Assembly: GCA_918026815.1 (NCBI GenBank)
Contig: CAKJVC010000123.1
Span: forward strand, 1 to 64,000
Direction of reading: 5' to 3'
Source of the DNA: Chalara sp. BL73
Lineage: Eukaryota; Ascomycota; Leotiomycetes; Helotiales
DNA length: 64,000 bases
Positions 11,530 to 23,282 of the stretch are shown one piece after another. The notes beneath the pieces were generated by a model. That model saw only the letters and a list, made by a program, of their open reading frames with translations. It was not told the DNA's origin and ran no database searches. Made by a program: the position numbers and the translations under genes. Within the stretch, counting starts at the first letter, position 1, and the number at the start of each line of letters is the position of its first letter.

Positions 11530-12462
11530 ATGACCAACAAACCGGAAGTTATTTCCCTTTTTGAACCCGTCACTGCAACTTGGCAGTATGTCGTTGCCGA
11601 CCCTGAGACACGTGACGCGGTAATCATCGACTCGGTTATCGACTTCAACCCAGTCTCGAATCAAATTAGCACCGAGACTGCAGATAGACTCCTCTCGCTT
11701 ATTTCAGAGAAGAACCTCACTGTTACACGCGTTCTCGAGACTCATGCACACGCAGACCATCTCACTGCTTCAACCTATCTTCAACAACAGCTCGTCAACC
11801 AGGGGAAGCCACGCCCGGATATTGGTATCGGAGCATGTATCACTCAGGTTCAATCCACATTTGCCCGCAGGTACGGGGTCGAGGACTCCGAACTATCCAA
11901 TGTCTTTGACAAGCTCTTCCAAGATAACGAGGAATTCGCGATTGGGAAGCTGCATGCAAAGGTTCTATATCTCCCCGGTCACACTCCCGATCATGTCGGC
12001 TACATCATCGGTGAAAATGTGTTTACCGGGGACTCTATATTCAACCCGGACGTTGGATCTGCGCGGGCCGATTTCCCTGGCGGCTCGGCCGTGGCTCTAT
12101 ATAACTCCGCGAGAACCCTCTTGAGCTTGCCGGGGCACTATCGCCTCTACGTCGGACATGATTACCCACCAGAGTCGCGGGCAGAGAACGATGCTGGCGT
12201 GAAGCATAAACCGTACGCGACTGTAAAAGAACAGAAAGCGGAGAACAAGCATCTCAAGGATGGGGCGACAGAAGGGGAGTTTATTAAATTTAGATCGGAG
12301 AGGGATTCTGCGCTCGGGGAACCGAGACTTTTGCACCAGTCTTTGCAATGGAATATTCGGGCTGGGAAGCTGCCAAAGCCGTCAGCAGCTGGCGATATGT
12401 GTTTTCGCCTTCCCATCAAGGCTTCGAAGGAACTGATAAGCGTAATGCAGGGAGCTAAATAG
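11530..12462 (+). CDS. Metallo-beta-lactamase-fold persulfide dioxygenase-like (ETHE1/Blh type)
   Basis: Single exon, 310 residues. It has the MBL-fold metal motif THAHADH (H-x-H-x-D-H) in the form typical of ETHE1-type persulfide dioxygenases. It also has LPGHTPDHVGY, FTGDSIF and YVGHDYPP, which supply the other metal ligands. These enzymes oxidise glutathione persulfide to sulfite and glutathione, using one mononuclear iron. I see no mitochondrial presequence, so a cytosolic location is likely. The family-specific GRTDF segment is replaced by GSARADFPGG, as in the bacterial Blh/BigR-operon branch. It is paired head-to-head with a YeeE/YedE transporter. The alternative, a glyoxalase II-like hydrolase, is less likely given the HAHADH form and the neighbour. 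Confidence 0.87.
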   Translation: MTNKPEVISLFEPVTATWQYVVADPETRDAVIIDSVIDFNPVSNQISTETADRLLSLISEKNLTVTRVLETHAHADHLTASTYLQQQLVNQGKPRPDIGIGACITQVQSTFARRYGVEDSELSNVFDKLFQDNEEFAIGKLHAKVLYLPGHTPDHVGYIIGENVFTGDSIFNPDVGSARADFPGGSAVALYNSARTLLSLPGHYRLYVGHDYPPESRAENDAGVKHKPYATVKEQKAENKHLKDGATEGEFIKFRSERDSALGEPRLLHQSLQWNIRAGKLPKPSAAGDMCFRLPIKASKELISVMQGAK

Positions 12463-13068
12463 TAAAGCAGGCGTAATTATGGTCTGATTGTCAAGGGGAA
12501 TATTATAGTTTAAAATTGCGAGCTCTCGAAAACATCAAATGAATGAATTCCGCTCCGGCATTTATGCCAAATATTTTCCTGAGCCCAGCTGGGCGTCCAC
12601 CAGTTTCCGCCCGCTTCGTTCAGTTGGGCATCATCTCGTTCCGAGGGCAGGGTGGCCTGAGATACAATACCACCTGACACCGACCAGCGCCGTAGGCTTC
12701 GACCGTAATATTCTTTCGAGTTCGGCCCCGCACCTTGGCCTAGAAACATCTGCACGATCGGAATCCAAACACGTATATCGATTGCAAAGTGTCTGAGGGG
12801 CTTCTGGATTAGGATACGGATCGGATGGGCAAGCACTTGTAAGAACACCGTGTATTAATACTAAACTAAGGAGAGAAGAGAATTGGTTTAGAGAATGACT
12901 CTCCTAGCCTTGATAGGTGCGGTACTTCATAATTTTCGTTGATGCGGTTAGATTCCCATGCGTTAGATTTCCGTGCCATTCATAAAACGTTCCACGCTGC
13001 TTGGCAGCTCCGTAAAGAAATTCATAAATTAAACAACCCCTCTGCCAACGCGCTGCCCAATATCGCTC
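12463..13068. other. Intergenic, no gene seen
   Basis: The frames present (12510-12848 minus and 12539-12796 plus) show no family features and overlap each other. The region probably holds the 3' ends of the two convergent genes on either side. Confidence 0.5.
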
Positions 13069-15752
13069 TCAGACGGCAATCGGCGAAGAGAGCGTGAATG
13101 TTACCGCGCTTCCGCTCAATCTCGTCCACTTGGTGAGAGGGTCGCTCCCGAGCTGCTCATTTGTAACTCCGCTGGAGGTGGTGGTCGCCGGGCCAGGAAA
13201 TTGGACTGGCACGGGAGCAGAACACCGGTTGCCTGTGGCGCCTAGTGTGACGCCAGTTATTCTGGTGCGGTCCGTGGAATAGATGTAGGTCAGTTTTGGC
13301 TTGCAGTTGCTGGCGGAGATGGGGGGTTAGTGGCAGTTCTCTATTTAATTTGATAACATAAGGGGCAAGGGAGAGACGTACTCGACGACCATGCGGTTGG
13401 TGAAGGCGAGGCCGATGGCGGTATGCTGTTTTGTGACTATTGGCCAGGTTGTGCTGCGTACACCCGTATCAGCATATGCTCTGGTGCGATTTGGGAGAAG
13501 AGGGGTGGGTGGCAAATTGAAAGAGCCTTGGCCAACTTACAGTCTCATCATCTCTTGAAGGATAGTCTCAACGAATATCTGGAAGATAGACAGCTGTCCG
13601 GTTACGCTTCCCACCGTAAAAGTGTCAGTGTCGCCATATCGGAGGTTTGCTTGGTGGAACATGAAACTGAGAAATAGTATTAGTCTACGTTACGAATCTA
13701 CCGTAGCCGATACAAAAAGAAATTCCAAAAAAATGAATAACTAGTGGCGTTAAAGGAAGGAGAAGAGGCACGGACGGATCATGACGCAAGCCGAGTAAGT
13801 GGTGCGTATAACTCGTGCGAGAAAAGTCGAGTAGAGAATTAAAGTCGCCCGAGCCGCCGGACGTGTTGATCCATTCGGCAAGCGTGCAGTCCGCAGAATA
13901 GCAATTGTAGTAGATGGGAGTGGCTACGCGGGCCCAAACGATTAGTATTACTTCGCACATAATAGAGTATGGTGAGGTAACAGTTCATTAGTTCCTTAGG
14001 GTTGGGAATGGCGGTTATACATACACCACCGAGGTATGATCGTCAGACCTGCGTACCCATTTGCAGCAACCGTAGTGATCAAGGGCCAGTGCTCGTTTTG
14101 CTGTGTAAACTTGAATTAGCAGATGTGCCACATTTTCTCACAGAGCGAGGTATCGGATAAGTAAAAAACAAACCGTATTCAACAATACAGGTCTCGTATT
14201 ATCGCCCACGACTGTTGTAATCCCATTATCCATCCACGCTTTAATCACATCCCCATTATGCAGTCCCGTAATAGCTGGGGGAATCAGTCCGTTCGAGCTA
14301 AACTTCCCCGCCGCAATACCCACCTGCCTCAACCATGCCTGATTAAAGGTGATCTCTTTTGTCGCATCGGACGTCGTGGCATTATTAAGCGCCTCGTGCG
14401 AAAATGTGTGCGAAAGATGTGCAAACTTGTCGCGGTTCGCAGCCACCTGGAACCAAGCTCCGAATGAATCCAGCCGTGTGCAGGCCAGACTCCAGGAATA
14501 TGTCAGGGGGGTACTGGGCCAGAGGTTTGTACCCGTGCCAAGGGGTTTCTGGAATTCGAGAGGGGTGCTGGGAGGGTAGTCAAGCAGGTTTATAGAGCTA
14601 TCAGGGATGCATTGTCCCGTTGTATCGGCACTGACGGCGGCCTCAATATTGCCGTTGCCGTTGTGCGCAAGCTCTATTATGTAGGAGGATCCCGCGGGAA
14701 GGCGAGAATTAAGGTCTGCCTGCCAACTGGCATGGGCATCCAAATCGCTGGTGCGGAGGCGGAACTTGGTTCCGGCAGGCTGGTAGATGTCTGTTGACAA
14801 ATGCACGTCGTCAACTTGGGTGTTGAAGTAGATGCGACGCTGACCGATGACTAGGTGAGATGTCAATGGAACTTATATAATAAACAGCTAAAAGAGCGTA
14901 GAGTGGAACTTACACAAACCCCGAGTCATCCAATGAATGTGGGCATGCTGGAGGAAGTTCGAGGTAACCGACCAATCTGTAGCCCAAGAACTAAACCATA
15001 CCATTTGCTGGCGGGTACCGAAGTTGTTAATAACAGCCGCAGTAGAAGGGTTCGTAAAGGCTCCGCTTGGGGCAAATTGGGCGATCTGCTTTGCGATTGC
15101 AGAGTTTGTAATAGAGGCAGGATAATGCCATAGACCTTTGGTAGTGATGCCAGCTCCACTAAGAGATAATTAATCAACTATATATGAAGTTATGATCCTT
15201 GTATTTACGTTTTAAGATTTGCAGTAGGGAAAGCGCTCGTGTCGGTAAAACTAACAAGCTGTTCAACATTATAATCACAGCAGCCAGCTTCAGGGATTAC
15301 AGTTTCGACACCTACTCGTCAAGTCAGAACTATACTTGAAACCGGCTCGGGGGCTACACACCAAAGGCTGAGGTGGGGTAGGCATCAAGCCTAACCATTC
15401 GGACACCGAAGTTTGTCTGATAGCTGTACATCGTTTGCCATTGTGCATCTGTTATCGCGCTCGCCCAGCCCGTGGCATATTCATAAGCGATTTCGCTCAT
15501 AACAATAATACCACCATAGTTACCGACAGTAGTAGATGAGTTAAGGGTAGGGAGCATAATCCCATTTTGTGGGACAATGACGACCTGGAAAGGAATGCCA
15601 TAGGCATTAAGACCTGAAGTCGCAGAGGCTGCAGAACCCGCATCTCTAGCAAACACGAGGATTGTGCTTGACACTGTAAGTGCTGAAGCTAAGGACACCA
15701 GCAGAGAACATGCCAATAAAAGCAGCCTAAATCCACCTAAGTTGGGGAGCAT
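13069..15752 (-). CDS. agd3: Agd3-like galactosaminogalactan deacetylase (CE18)
   Basis: Nine exons, all in phase: 15752-15362, 15311-15209, 15158-14914, 14850-14174, 14100-14025, 13923-13776, 13666-13541, 13453-13382 and 13309-13069, giving 692 residues. An N-terminal signal peptide (MLPNLGGFRLLLLACSLLVS, then ASA) marks a secreted protein. The middle part has the metal-dependent deacetylase features: QVDDVHL for the Asp pair and HLSHTFSHEAL for the His ligands, with RPVLLNT before the following segment. Agd3 partly N-deacetylates GAG outside the cell, which gives the polymer its positive charge and adhesiveness. The nine-exon structure is reconstructed by hand: the donor at 13775 (GTCCGT) is weak, but the joined frame reads sensibly. 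The flanking genes belong to the same pathway. Confidence 0.85.
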
Positions 15753-17122
15753 TTTGAGACTCGTGAGTAGTATCAGATGGAAAAAGAACAATGCAAAACC
15801 AGTAATGCAATATGCATTAATAAAGCGACGGTATATGTTGCTGAATTGAAGATATTATAGGAAACAACATGGGATGGGCAGGACTGGGATAATGAAGTTA
15901 GCGTTGTGAATCTTCCTGCATTCCGAATCACTGGGTGAAGACTGAAAAGCGGAGAAGACTTTTTGCTAAAAGCAAGAGCCTGATAAAGCCGTGGCTGCAG
16001 AATATTACTTCTCTTCTCCGAAACAAAAAACAAAAGTCGCCTTGGTGCTATTGACACCGCTTCTAGTTGTTCAGCTACACTCTCGTCCACATCTCAGCAG
16101 ACCTTTGCCGTATTCGCCCTTCCAAGCAATATCTAGTAGGAAGATGATAAGCAAGCATTGCGGACACATCATCGGTGGACATCTCAGCTAAGAATTATAC
16201 TGCGCCAGCTCAAGCTCCTACAGCTGCCTTATCGCTTGAATATGATAACAAAGACGGCACAACTACCAATAACGATTAAGATCTTGTCTCAGGACAGTAC
16301 CTCGGTCGTCGAGATTCAGGTACCGACAAATGTCGAAGCAGGCGCCAAGCAATGTCCCCTACTCAATCCATCCACCATCACGGCAGACTTCGACGGCTTC
16401 GTAATGGAAATTCCTACAATGCCTTGTCTTCACCGCTCTACCTCGAGGAATCGTTCTATGCTGTGGCGTGGGATGCCAAAATTATGGTTGCAGATGGGTG
16501 ATGACGAGTAATTGACTATTGATTCCACCTCGAAGTTTAGAAGAGGCTGGTTTCGGGCGAGCGAAAAACCCTTGTGGTGATTGCCGTGGCGTCAATATTT
16601 ACTCCATCGCTCTGCTATCGCACACTATTGTTTCTTGTAGGTTCTTGTGCTTTTGCCGTCCTACGTGGCCGGTCTCACGTGGCCGGTCTCGACCAGTCCA
16701 ATGACCGTATTGAGCAGTCAACGCGTGACGTTTAGCTATGGAGGATTTGAGGGAACCGTCGGGTTTGGTGCAAAGAATTACCCCTGCGAATATCACACTA
16801 ATGTACCGTGAGGCTTTAGATTGTAGGATCCCTGTTATATAGAATATACAGGGTATGCTGACCTGAGGCTAACAAGTTATTCATCCACACAGCGGCAGGG
16901 CTATGCCTAAGCGAAACGGCCACCGCAAAGAGTGAGCAGGGATCTGGGGCTAAAAATACACGTGAGACAGGTACTCGACAATACGGTTGAAAGATTGTTA
17001 TCTGAGACTAAAATAGAGCAATCAGAAAAGTCCCCAAGTAACAGAATTCATGCCTTTCCGAAAGGATGAGGCGCTTATTATTTGCCTGAATATGGAACTG
17101 GAGCGATGTATCATCCTTGATT
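15753..17122. other. Intergenic, upstream region of agd3
   Basis: About 1.4 kb without a supported gene. The plus-strand frames at 15991-16191 and 16158-16511 are short and show no family features. A 14-bp direct duplication (GTGGCCGGTCTCAC-like, about 16667-16694) is present. The stretch should contain the agd3 promoter and the 3' flank of the GH135 gene. Confidence 0.45.
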
Positions 17123-18157
17123 TCATGGTGTCTCCATCGCAGTTACAAAATCGTGCCACCCTCTACCAAAGTCCTCATAGAAATCGTCGACCAAGTCTGT
17201 AGCAAAGAGGTATGCTCCACGATGTCGCAACTCACGAACAAATGATCCCATTTTATGTCTGGGTACGGCGGAGATTATGCAGCCAGATCTAGCTTGATCG
17301 TAATGGTATTCTTTGAGCCGCTTCTGAACTTCGTTCCCTTGGTATCGATCATACGATTCCTCGCAAGTTACTACTATGTCCGGACCGTCGGGAACAGGAG
17401 CCACAAGGCCGGGGTCTGGTGGCGTCCCAGGGTTGTGGATCACCTAGCCCCGAATTGTCAGTTTCACCTACTCACAGAGCTTAATAGGGAGATCCCAAAC
17501 GAGACGGGAATCTGCCACGCTCGGCACACGCTCGGCGAAGGGACTTACCAACCGGTCTCCCAAAATCCCCCACGTGGCTTTGATATGCTGGTGTACGGCA
17601 TACAGATATTCAGCACGCTCTGTGGAATGATGGTTCGGCGTCTCGTCCAAGAAGATCCCTTTGACGCCGAGGCCGGTGTTTTCGTTGTCGGTGGCCCAGC
17701 CGGCATAAGTCTCAATGTCTGCGTAGACATCGCTTAAAGGCCGTCTGCAATAGTCAATAAGGACATAGCCTACTGTAGTCACATTGGCATAGTCATTCAG
17801 CTTTGGGACTTCTCGCACGTAGTCACGGCCGGGTAAGAGCGAGACTCCTGGTCCACTGTTGGGATTCACTATCACCAGGAAGTCGACGGTAGGGTGAGCA
17901 GATATTCTGCATCCCGAAGAAGAAAAAAGTTAGAAAGCTTCAAAGCCACGATCAAAATACTCGCGCGGAAGGACCAGCTAAACTTACGCCTCATAAAGGG
18001 GTTGCCATGTTTTGTCGGACACAGGGTAGATGTACAATGGAACAAGGACGCTGGCCTTGGGCGCAATAGTCGATTTAGTCGTGGCAGTTTCCGCTGCCAT
18101 GATTTCACGATGTTTCTTTGCTTTGATGAGGATGGCAAGGTCTAAATCTGGGACCAT
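17123..18157 (-). CDS. Spherulin 4 / Sph3-like glycoside hydrolase GH135, no signal or anchor
   Basis: Three exons, 18157-17988, 17906-17549 and 17443-17123, with introns of 81 and 105 bp in phase, give 282 residues. The sequence follows the GH135 (spherulin 4) pattern: SVLVPLYIYP, VIVNPNSGPG, TVGYV, ETYAGW, GIFLDETP, VIHNPGTPPD, TCEESYDRY and a C-terminal LFATDLVDDFYEDFG. The acidic residues of FLDE and the Glu of CEESY match the positions of the Sph3 catalytic acids. Sph3 hydrolyses GalNAc stretches of GAG. Unlike the second copy at 22.3-23.3 kb, the N-terminus seen here is polar, with no signal peptide or membrane helix. An upstream exon cannot be excluded (a GTATGT..CTAG intron-like stretch ends 3 bases before the ATG). 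A second Met lies at 18100. Confidence 0.82.
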
Positions 18158-18629
18158 GATCTAGGATTAATATGCATGTATGCTTTCTTTTACATACCGC
18201 TGGTTCGGGATGTTCCGAGCCACTTATAATGATATGCCGTTGTGCTAATCATTGCAGGTGGTCCAAGCTCCCTGTAGGCCGCCACAATATTGACGGCCCG
18301 ATGGAAAAGGTATCGGGGCTTACGTCCCGACAGGAACCCGTGTTTATAAGGCTTAGGCGCCGTGGATCCGCTCCCCCGCCTTTGTTTTTGTTAGTGTGGC
18401 AAGGCTGGGACGGTTATTTTGCCAAGCAAAGCCCCTGTCTCACTAACACATATTGTGGGAAAGTACGGTATTATGATCCACTTACCTGCAATTCGGCAAG
18501 GATCGAAGCCTCGCTTAGGATTCATTCACCCTCCGTGCGAGTAACAATCTGAAGCTGGTTATATGGTCATACGCTTGCTGCATTTGCTCCACGGATTACC
18601 ATATCCACTGCTAGATCAGGAAGACTGAC
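18158..18629. promoter_or_regulatory. Divergent promoter between GH135 gene and uge3
   Basis: A 472-bp head-to-head intergenic region. On the minus strand a TATAAA box (complement at 18343-18348) lies about 186 bp before the GH135 start. The shared region suggests that the two GAG genes are switched together. Confidence 0.5.
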
Positions 18630-19946
18630 ATGTATGCATCAGAAGTGAGCTCTGGGGTGTCTTCACCTCACATCTCAAGTCCATCAACACCAGGAACAGA
18701 GGCAGACACATTGTTCAAGGATGCATGCCTTGAGACGGCTACCAACGAATATGTGCTCATCACCGGCGGCCTTGGATTCATAGGCAGCCATACATCGTTG
18801 GAACTCCTAAAAGCCGGATGCAATGTGGTCATTGTAGACGATTTAAGCAACAGCTTTCACGATGTATTCAGCAGAATCTTGACGCTAGCAAATCGTCACT
18901 ACGAAAGCTGTGGTGGTCAATGCCCCAGGGCGGAACTCCACGACGCGGACTATCGAGATGTACCTGCCATGAGGGCTGTATTCGAATCTCATTGTCTGAC
19001 AAGCCTTCCGGGCGAGCAGAAGAGATCGAATATTACCGGAGTCATCCACTTTGCCGCCTTTAAATCAGTCGAGGCGAGCATCAGAGAGCCATTGAAATAC
19101 TACCAAAACAACGTCAACGGCTTAGTCGATTTCCTGACTCTTCTGGATGAATATAACATCAAAACTTTAATCTTCTCTTCGTCAGCCGTCGTATACGGTA
19201 CCTTAGCTGACGGCATCACAAGCCTCCGGGAAGAGCAAGTTGTTCACAAGAATGAAACGTACCGAGACTTTGATGGTACCGAAAAACGTGCTCAGCCAGG
19301 CTCCGTCGGTATAGCAAGTCCTTATGGTCGCACAAAGTTCTTTGGTGAAGCAATTCTTTCTGATCTCGCAACATCAGACCCTTCTTGGAACATCATTGGG
19401 CTCCGGTACTTCAATCCAATTGGTTGCGATTCCTCAGGGCTACTGGGGGAAGATCCGAAAGGGGTTCCATCGAATTTGTTGCCTGTCGTGGCGAAAGTCA
19501 TCATCGGTCAATATCAAGAGTTATCCGTGTACGGAAGTGACTGGAACACGCCGGATGGTACCGCAATTCGAGATTTCATACATGTGACCGATCTTGCCCG
19601 AGGACACACGGCCGCCTTGTCCACTGTCCAAGCCGGACGGGTACAAGGAGGCTACCGCACCTTCAACCTCGGAACTGGGACAGGGTACTCCGTGCTGGAG
19701 GTTGTAGCGGCAATAGAGTCCGTTTTACAATGCCGTATTCCAAGGAAGACAGTTGGTAGGAGAGCAGGTGATGTTCAGTCATCCGTTGCAGCTGCAGACC
19801 GCGCGAGACACGAGTTGGGGTGGGTGACCAAAGAGTCATTGACAGATGCATGTCGAGATATGTGGAATTATATGAAGCTTAATGGGATAGATCTGTCGTG
19901 CCTTCAAGGTAGACAGGCAGTCGGGAAAGGAGCCAATGTGGGTTGA
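18630..19946 (+). CDS. uge3: UDP-glucose/UDP-GlcNAc 4-epimerase Uge3
   Basis: Single exon, 438 residues. After a polar N-terminal extension of about 40 residues comes the NAD-binding motif TGGLGFIGSH. VIHFAAFKSV, the catalytic Ser/Thr region SSSAVVYG and the Tyr/Lys pair in SPYGRTKFFGE follow, then LRYFNPIG and RDFIHVTDLA, as in GalE-type short-chain dehydrogenases. Compared with the roughly 340 residues of bacterial GalE it has the N-terminal extension and an insert before the YxxxK motif. In Aspergillus fumigatus Uge3 supplies UDP-GalNAc (and can make UDP-Gal) for GAG. Position inside the cluster, between two GH135 genes and near agd3 and gtb3, is the main reason for calling it Uge3 rather than the housekeeping Uge5-type epimerase. 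Confidence 0.9.
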   Translation: MYASEVSSGVSSPHISSPSTPGTEADTLFKDACLETATNEYVLITGGLGFIGSHTSLELLKAGCNVVIVDDLSNSFHDVFSRILTLANRHYESCGGQCPRAELHDADYRDVPAMRAVFESHCLTSLPGEQKRSNITGVIHFAAFKSVEASIREPLKYYQNNVNGLVDFLTLLDEYNIKTLIFSSSAVVYGTLADGITSLREEQVVHKNETYRDFDGTEKRAQPGSVGIASPYGRTKFFGEAILSDLATSDPSWNIIGLRYFNPIGCDSSGLLGEDPKGVPSNLLPVVAKVIIGQYQELSVYGSDWNTPDGTAIRDFIHVTDLARGHTAALSTVQAGRVQGGYRTFNLGTGTGYSVLEVVAAIESVLQCRIPRKTVGRRAGDVQSSVAAADRARHELGWVTKESLTDACRDMWNYMKLNGIDLSCLQGRQAVGKGANVG

Positions 19947-22257
19947 GCTTTCAAGCGAGGGCGTCCAAAAAGTCTTGCCTTGGCTAGAGTCTGTCCCTTG
20001 TATAGAGTTCGGATCGCGAGGCTGCTTCACGTATGATAGAGTAAAAAGGGTCATGTAGATATAATTTTGAGAATAATAGTCTTTGCAAATGCGCGGAAAA
20101 GAAATCACGGGGCAAATGTGGTGCGGCACAAAAGTCTGACATCCTGTGTCGAGATTTTGTGATGTTGTGTTTGGAATCGGATCAATTTTCCGGGCTGGTT
20201 GAGGCATCAATGTGTGTGCGTTTACCCAATCAAAATTTTAACGCATCTTAACGCGGATTATATGTTTCTCCGACCCCATTACGCAGCGGATGCCCATGTA
20301 TTGTCCTCGAATAAATAATGTTGCCATAGAAACTTAAGCGATGCATAAAAGCGTATAATCGGGCAAATTAGTTACCATAAACTAGATTTTAATCCATTGT
20401 GCAGAGCTATAATAAACTGCAGGCCACAAAAAGGCCAACATTATTAAATATAACTTTAAAAAAATAATTCTACGTACGAGCTATCATGTTTAATTCTTGT
20501 ACAGACCATTGTTTTAACCCGTGCTTGCGAAATTGCTCATAAGGGGGGATAGTATCACTTTTGGGCTGGCAAAAGCGGTCAGAGATAGTCATCCACCCCC
20601 GTCACATTTGATCTTCTTTTCCCGTCGCATCTGTTCTGCTGCAGGTGCCAATATTAGAAGAGTTCAAAGGGGCGTTTTTGGGTCATGTCGAGTCATTGGC
20701 AGCGACTTGCCAGATTGTTCGACGGTCGGAGATTATAAATAGAGCACCGTGGCGGGAAGACCCGTTGTCCTTCTAGAGCCGCCTGCAGCTGGTCGCGCTC
20801 GGAGAAATCAGGGATCACTGTTTTGTTCGTGGCGGTGATGATGAAATAACGCAACAAATTGCCGAAGCTCCTAGAAATGAGATATGAAGTATTCGGGGGT
20901 GAAATGCACTTACGACCTGAAACAATACGACAGTAGCTCGCCAGCGGCAGACTAAAGCAAATATTGCACCAGTCCCTAAGCTTGCGTGGAGATCCTGGAT
21001 CCTGGGCGTGCTGCCATGGAAGGCCGTCTACGAAGGTATAGCGATCAATTATTGGCCTTTGTGACAATAATCCACAAAATCAAGATATAAGTACGATTTT
21101 TGCATTGAAATAAAGCCTTAGTTATGCACATAGAAACAATTTATTTTTGTCGATTTTTATCGAATATTGTAGCAAGACGCGGTCGCAAAGTTCAGACCCT
21201 TGCTAGTGCCATTCCAATAATAGCTACTATAGCTTCGTACGCCCTTCTCGCCCAAGAGGGTAGAGGGTTAGTAGAGACATCGACAACGAGATGAAGTCAG
21301 GCCATGAGGCGGCTAAATAGCGTAGAAGGAACGGACCATTACGCTGATACATGTAATATTGAACATGGCCATGGGAAAAGCGACGCCGGAAACGCAATAG
21401 AGGCGCTTTGTGTTCTTTTTCACTATTGTGCCAAGACTCTTGGTTACGCGTCTCTTAATGTAGACGCTCAGTGGCACCTCTGATGTGGATCGGACATTAA
21501 CATATACGGCACTACAGCAACGGTTCACGGGCGCCACAAACCACGTATCAAACATCAAATTCGGCTCGGATGATTCAGCACTCTGACCGCTGATTGTGCC
21601 ACCTCAACAAATTTAACGTTGGCTGGTACGCCCCGATATGACTGTCTGCGAGTTCATTCAAGTTAGCGGCTTCGTTAACTGACACCTGGCTGCGGAAGGC
21701 ATCGCTGAAATGATTTTCGTCAGGGGTATTATCTTTTGATTGGTGGCTTGGAATTGGGTTTTTGGGAGAAAAAAAAAATGGCTGAAAAAATAAATCTATC
21801 AGACATATTTGTGTGGAGGCACCCGGGAAAGTTAAGTGATAGCACGAGTATATTAGATTTTGCTTAATCAAATAACTCTGCTAGACTAGCAACACGTAGC
21901 AGTCTACTTTGCCGATCTAGCGGATTAAGTGAACCATGGCAGAACCATGCTACGATCCTCCCCCCTGAAAATGATAATCCTCCTGGCTGAATAATCTTGC
22001 AAGGATTTGTAAACGAGATAATTGGCCAATAAAAGACTTATTTTTAAAAGTCATATTTAATAAAGTTAGCTTTTAGGCTCTTAGTTTGTTGTACCCATTT
22101 ATAATTCGCTTAACTCTCGATTATAGAATGATTCATGAGGAAGGAGAGTACGTCTTGCCATTGCCGAATCCCACCCCCATGTTCCGCCACCCCAGCCGAC
22201 GACCCACTCCCGGTGCTCGTACCTTGCAGCGATCCTTACCCGCTCCCCACTTACAGA
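19947..22257. other. Intergenic, AT-rich, no gene seen
   Basis: About 2.3 kb within the GAG cluster. The short frames at 20521-20742, 20693-21067 and 21313-21871 do not overlap in a way that suggests an exon chain, and none shows a recognisable motif. Base composition is AT-rich around 20220-20510 and 21990-22080. This is the place where an ega3 (GH114) gene could have been lost, but no GH114 remnant was recognised. Confidence 0.45.
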
Positions 22258-23282
22258 TCAAGTTGGCACAACATCCGTAAAATTACTCCAAGCACTCCCA
22301 AAACTCTCATAGAAATCCTTGCTATTATCCGTAATAAACAAAAACTCTGCGCGCTCGCTTATATCATTGACAAACTGCCTTAAGTCGTTCGCGGCCATCA
22401 AGGGAACGGAGTTGATCATGTAGCTGTACTGTGAGCGGTGCTTGGGTAGTGTGGCGAGCCTGTCGAGCACGGTGGTGTACATCAAATAGGAGTCCTCGAA
22501 GACGACGGTAATGTCGGTGTTGGTGTCGTTGTAAGAGATGTCAGGAATGGTACCAGGGTTGTGGATTATCTGTAGGTGCGTGATGGGTTATTAGCCAGTC
22601 GAGCCGGTGGTTTAATCAGACGTGATGAGTACTAAACAGTTTTTTCTTACGGTTTTGCTGCCCTGTAGACCAGTGGCATTCTTCACTGCTTCGTTGATGC
22701 TGCGCATGTACTTGACGGCGTCAACTGAGTACTGGTGCGGTGATTCGTCGAAGAATATGCCGTGCATGGCGAGGGCACTCGATTTCGAGGCCCATCCTGC
22801 ATAGATGGATACTTCAGCGACAACAGTACTGATGTTTCTGCTGGCATAGCCGGTGCGAACGTAACCGACTGTTTGCACGTTTGGATACGCATTGAGTTTC
22901 TCTATCGCAGCTAAGTAGTGGTCGTTGGGATACTGCGATGAGCCTGGGCCGCTGTTTGGGTTCACGATCACGGTAAAATTTAGCTGAGGGCGAGCTTCCA
23001 CCCTGTGTAAGTTGATTGATCAGCGCCTGCTGGCTATGGAACAGGTAGTTATGATAGACATGAGATCTGAGCTTACGCGTCGTATAATGGAGTCCACGTT
23101 GTATTGGATTCAGGATAGATGTATAGCGGTAGTAGAATGGTGGATTGTCGCCCATGTTTTCCTCTCTTAGGAAGTATAATGGCTAACGGGACGACAACCG
23201 CAATAATGATCGCAGCAATGCCAGCAGTAAAAATGGAAATGCACCAGCACCGTTTGCGAGAGGACTTTGGGAAGAGAGCCAT
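22258..23282 (-). CDS. sph3: Sph3 glycoside hydrolase GH135, type II membrane-anchored
   Basis: Three exons, 23282-23077, 23002-22651 and 22569-22258, with introns of 74 and 81 bp in phase, give 289 residues. Residues about 12-36 form one hydrophobic helix (ISIFTAGIAAIIIAVVVPLA) preceded by Arg and Lys, so the enzyme is a type II membrane protein like Aspergillus Sph3. The GH135 motifs follow: ILLPLYIYP, VIVNPNSGPG, TVGYV, IYAGW, GIFFDESPH, IIHNPGT, VVFEDSYL and LFITDNSKDFYESFG. Sph3 is an endo-acting hydrolase on N-acetylated GAG and is needed for GAG production. It is divergent from gtb3. The close match in intron positions to the soluble copy at 17.1-18.2 kb shows that the two are duplicates. 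Confidence 0.88.

Noticed and set aside
12510..12848. Minus-strand frame of 112 residues as a short gene
   Set aside because: No start context, motif or splice signals, and an equally long frame runs on the other strand.
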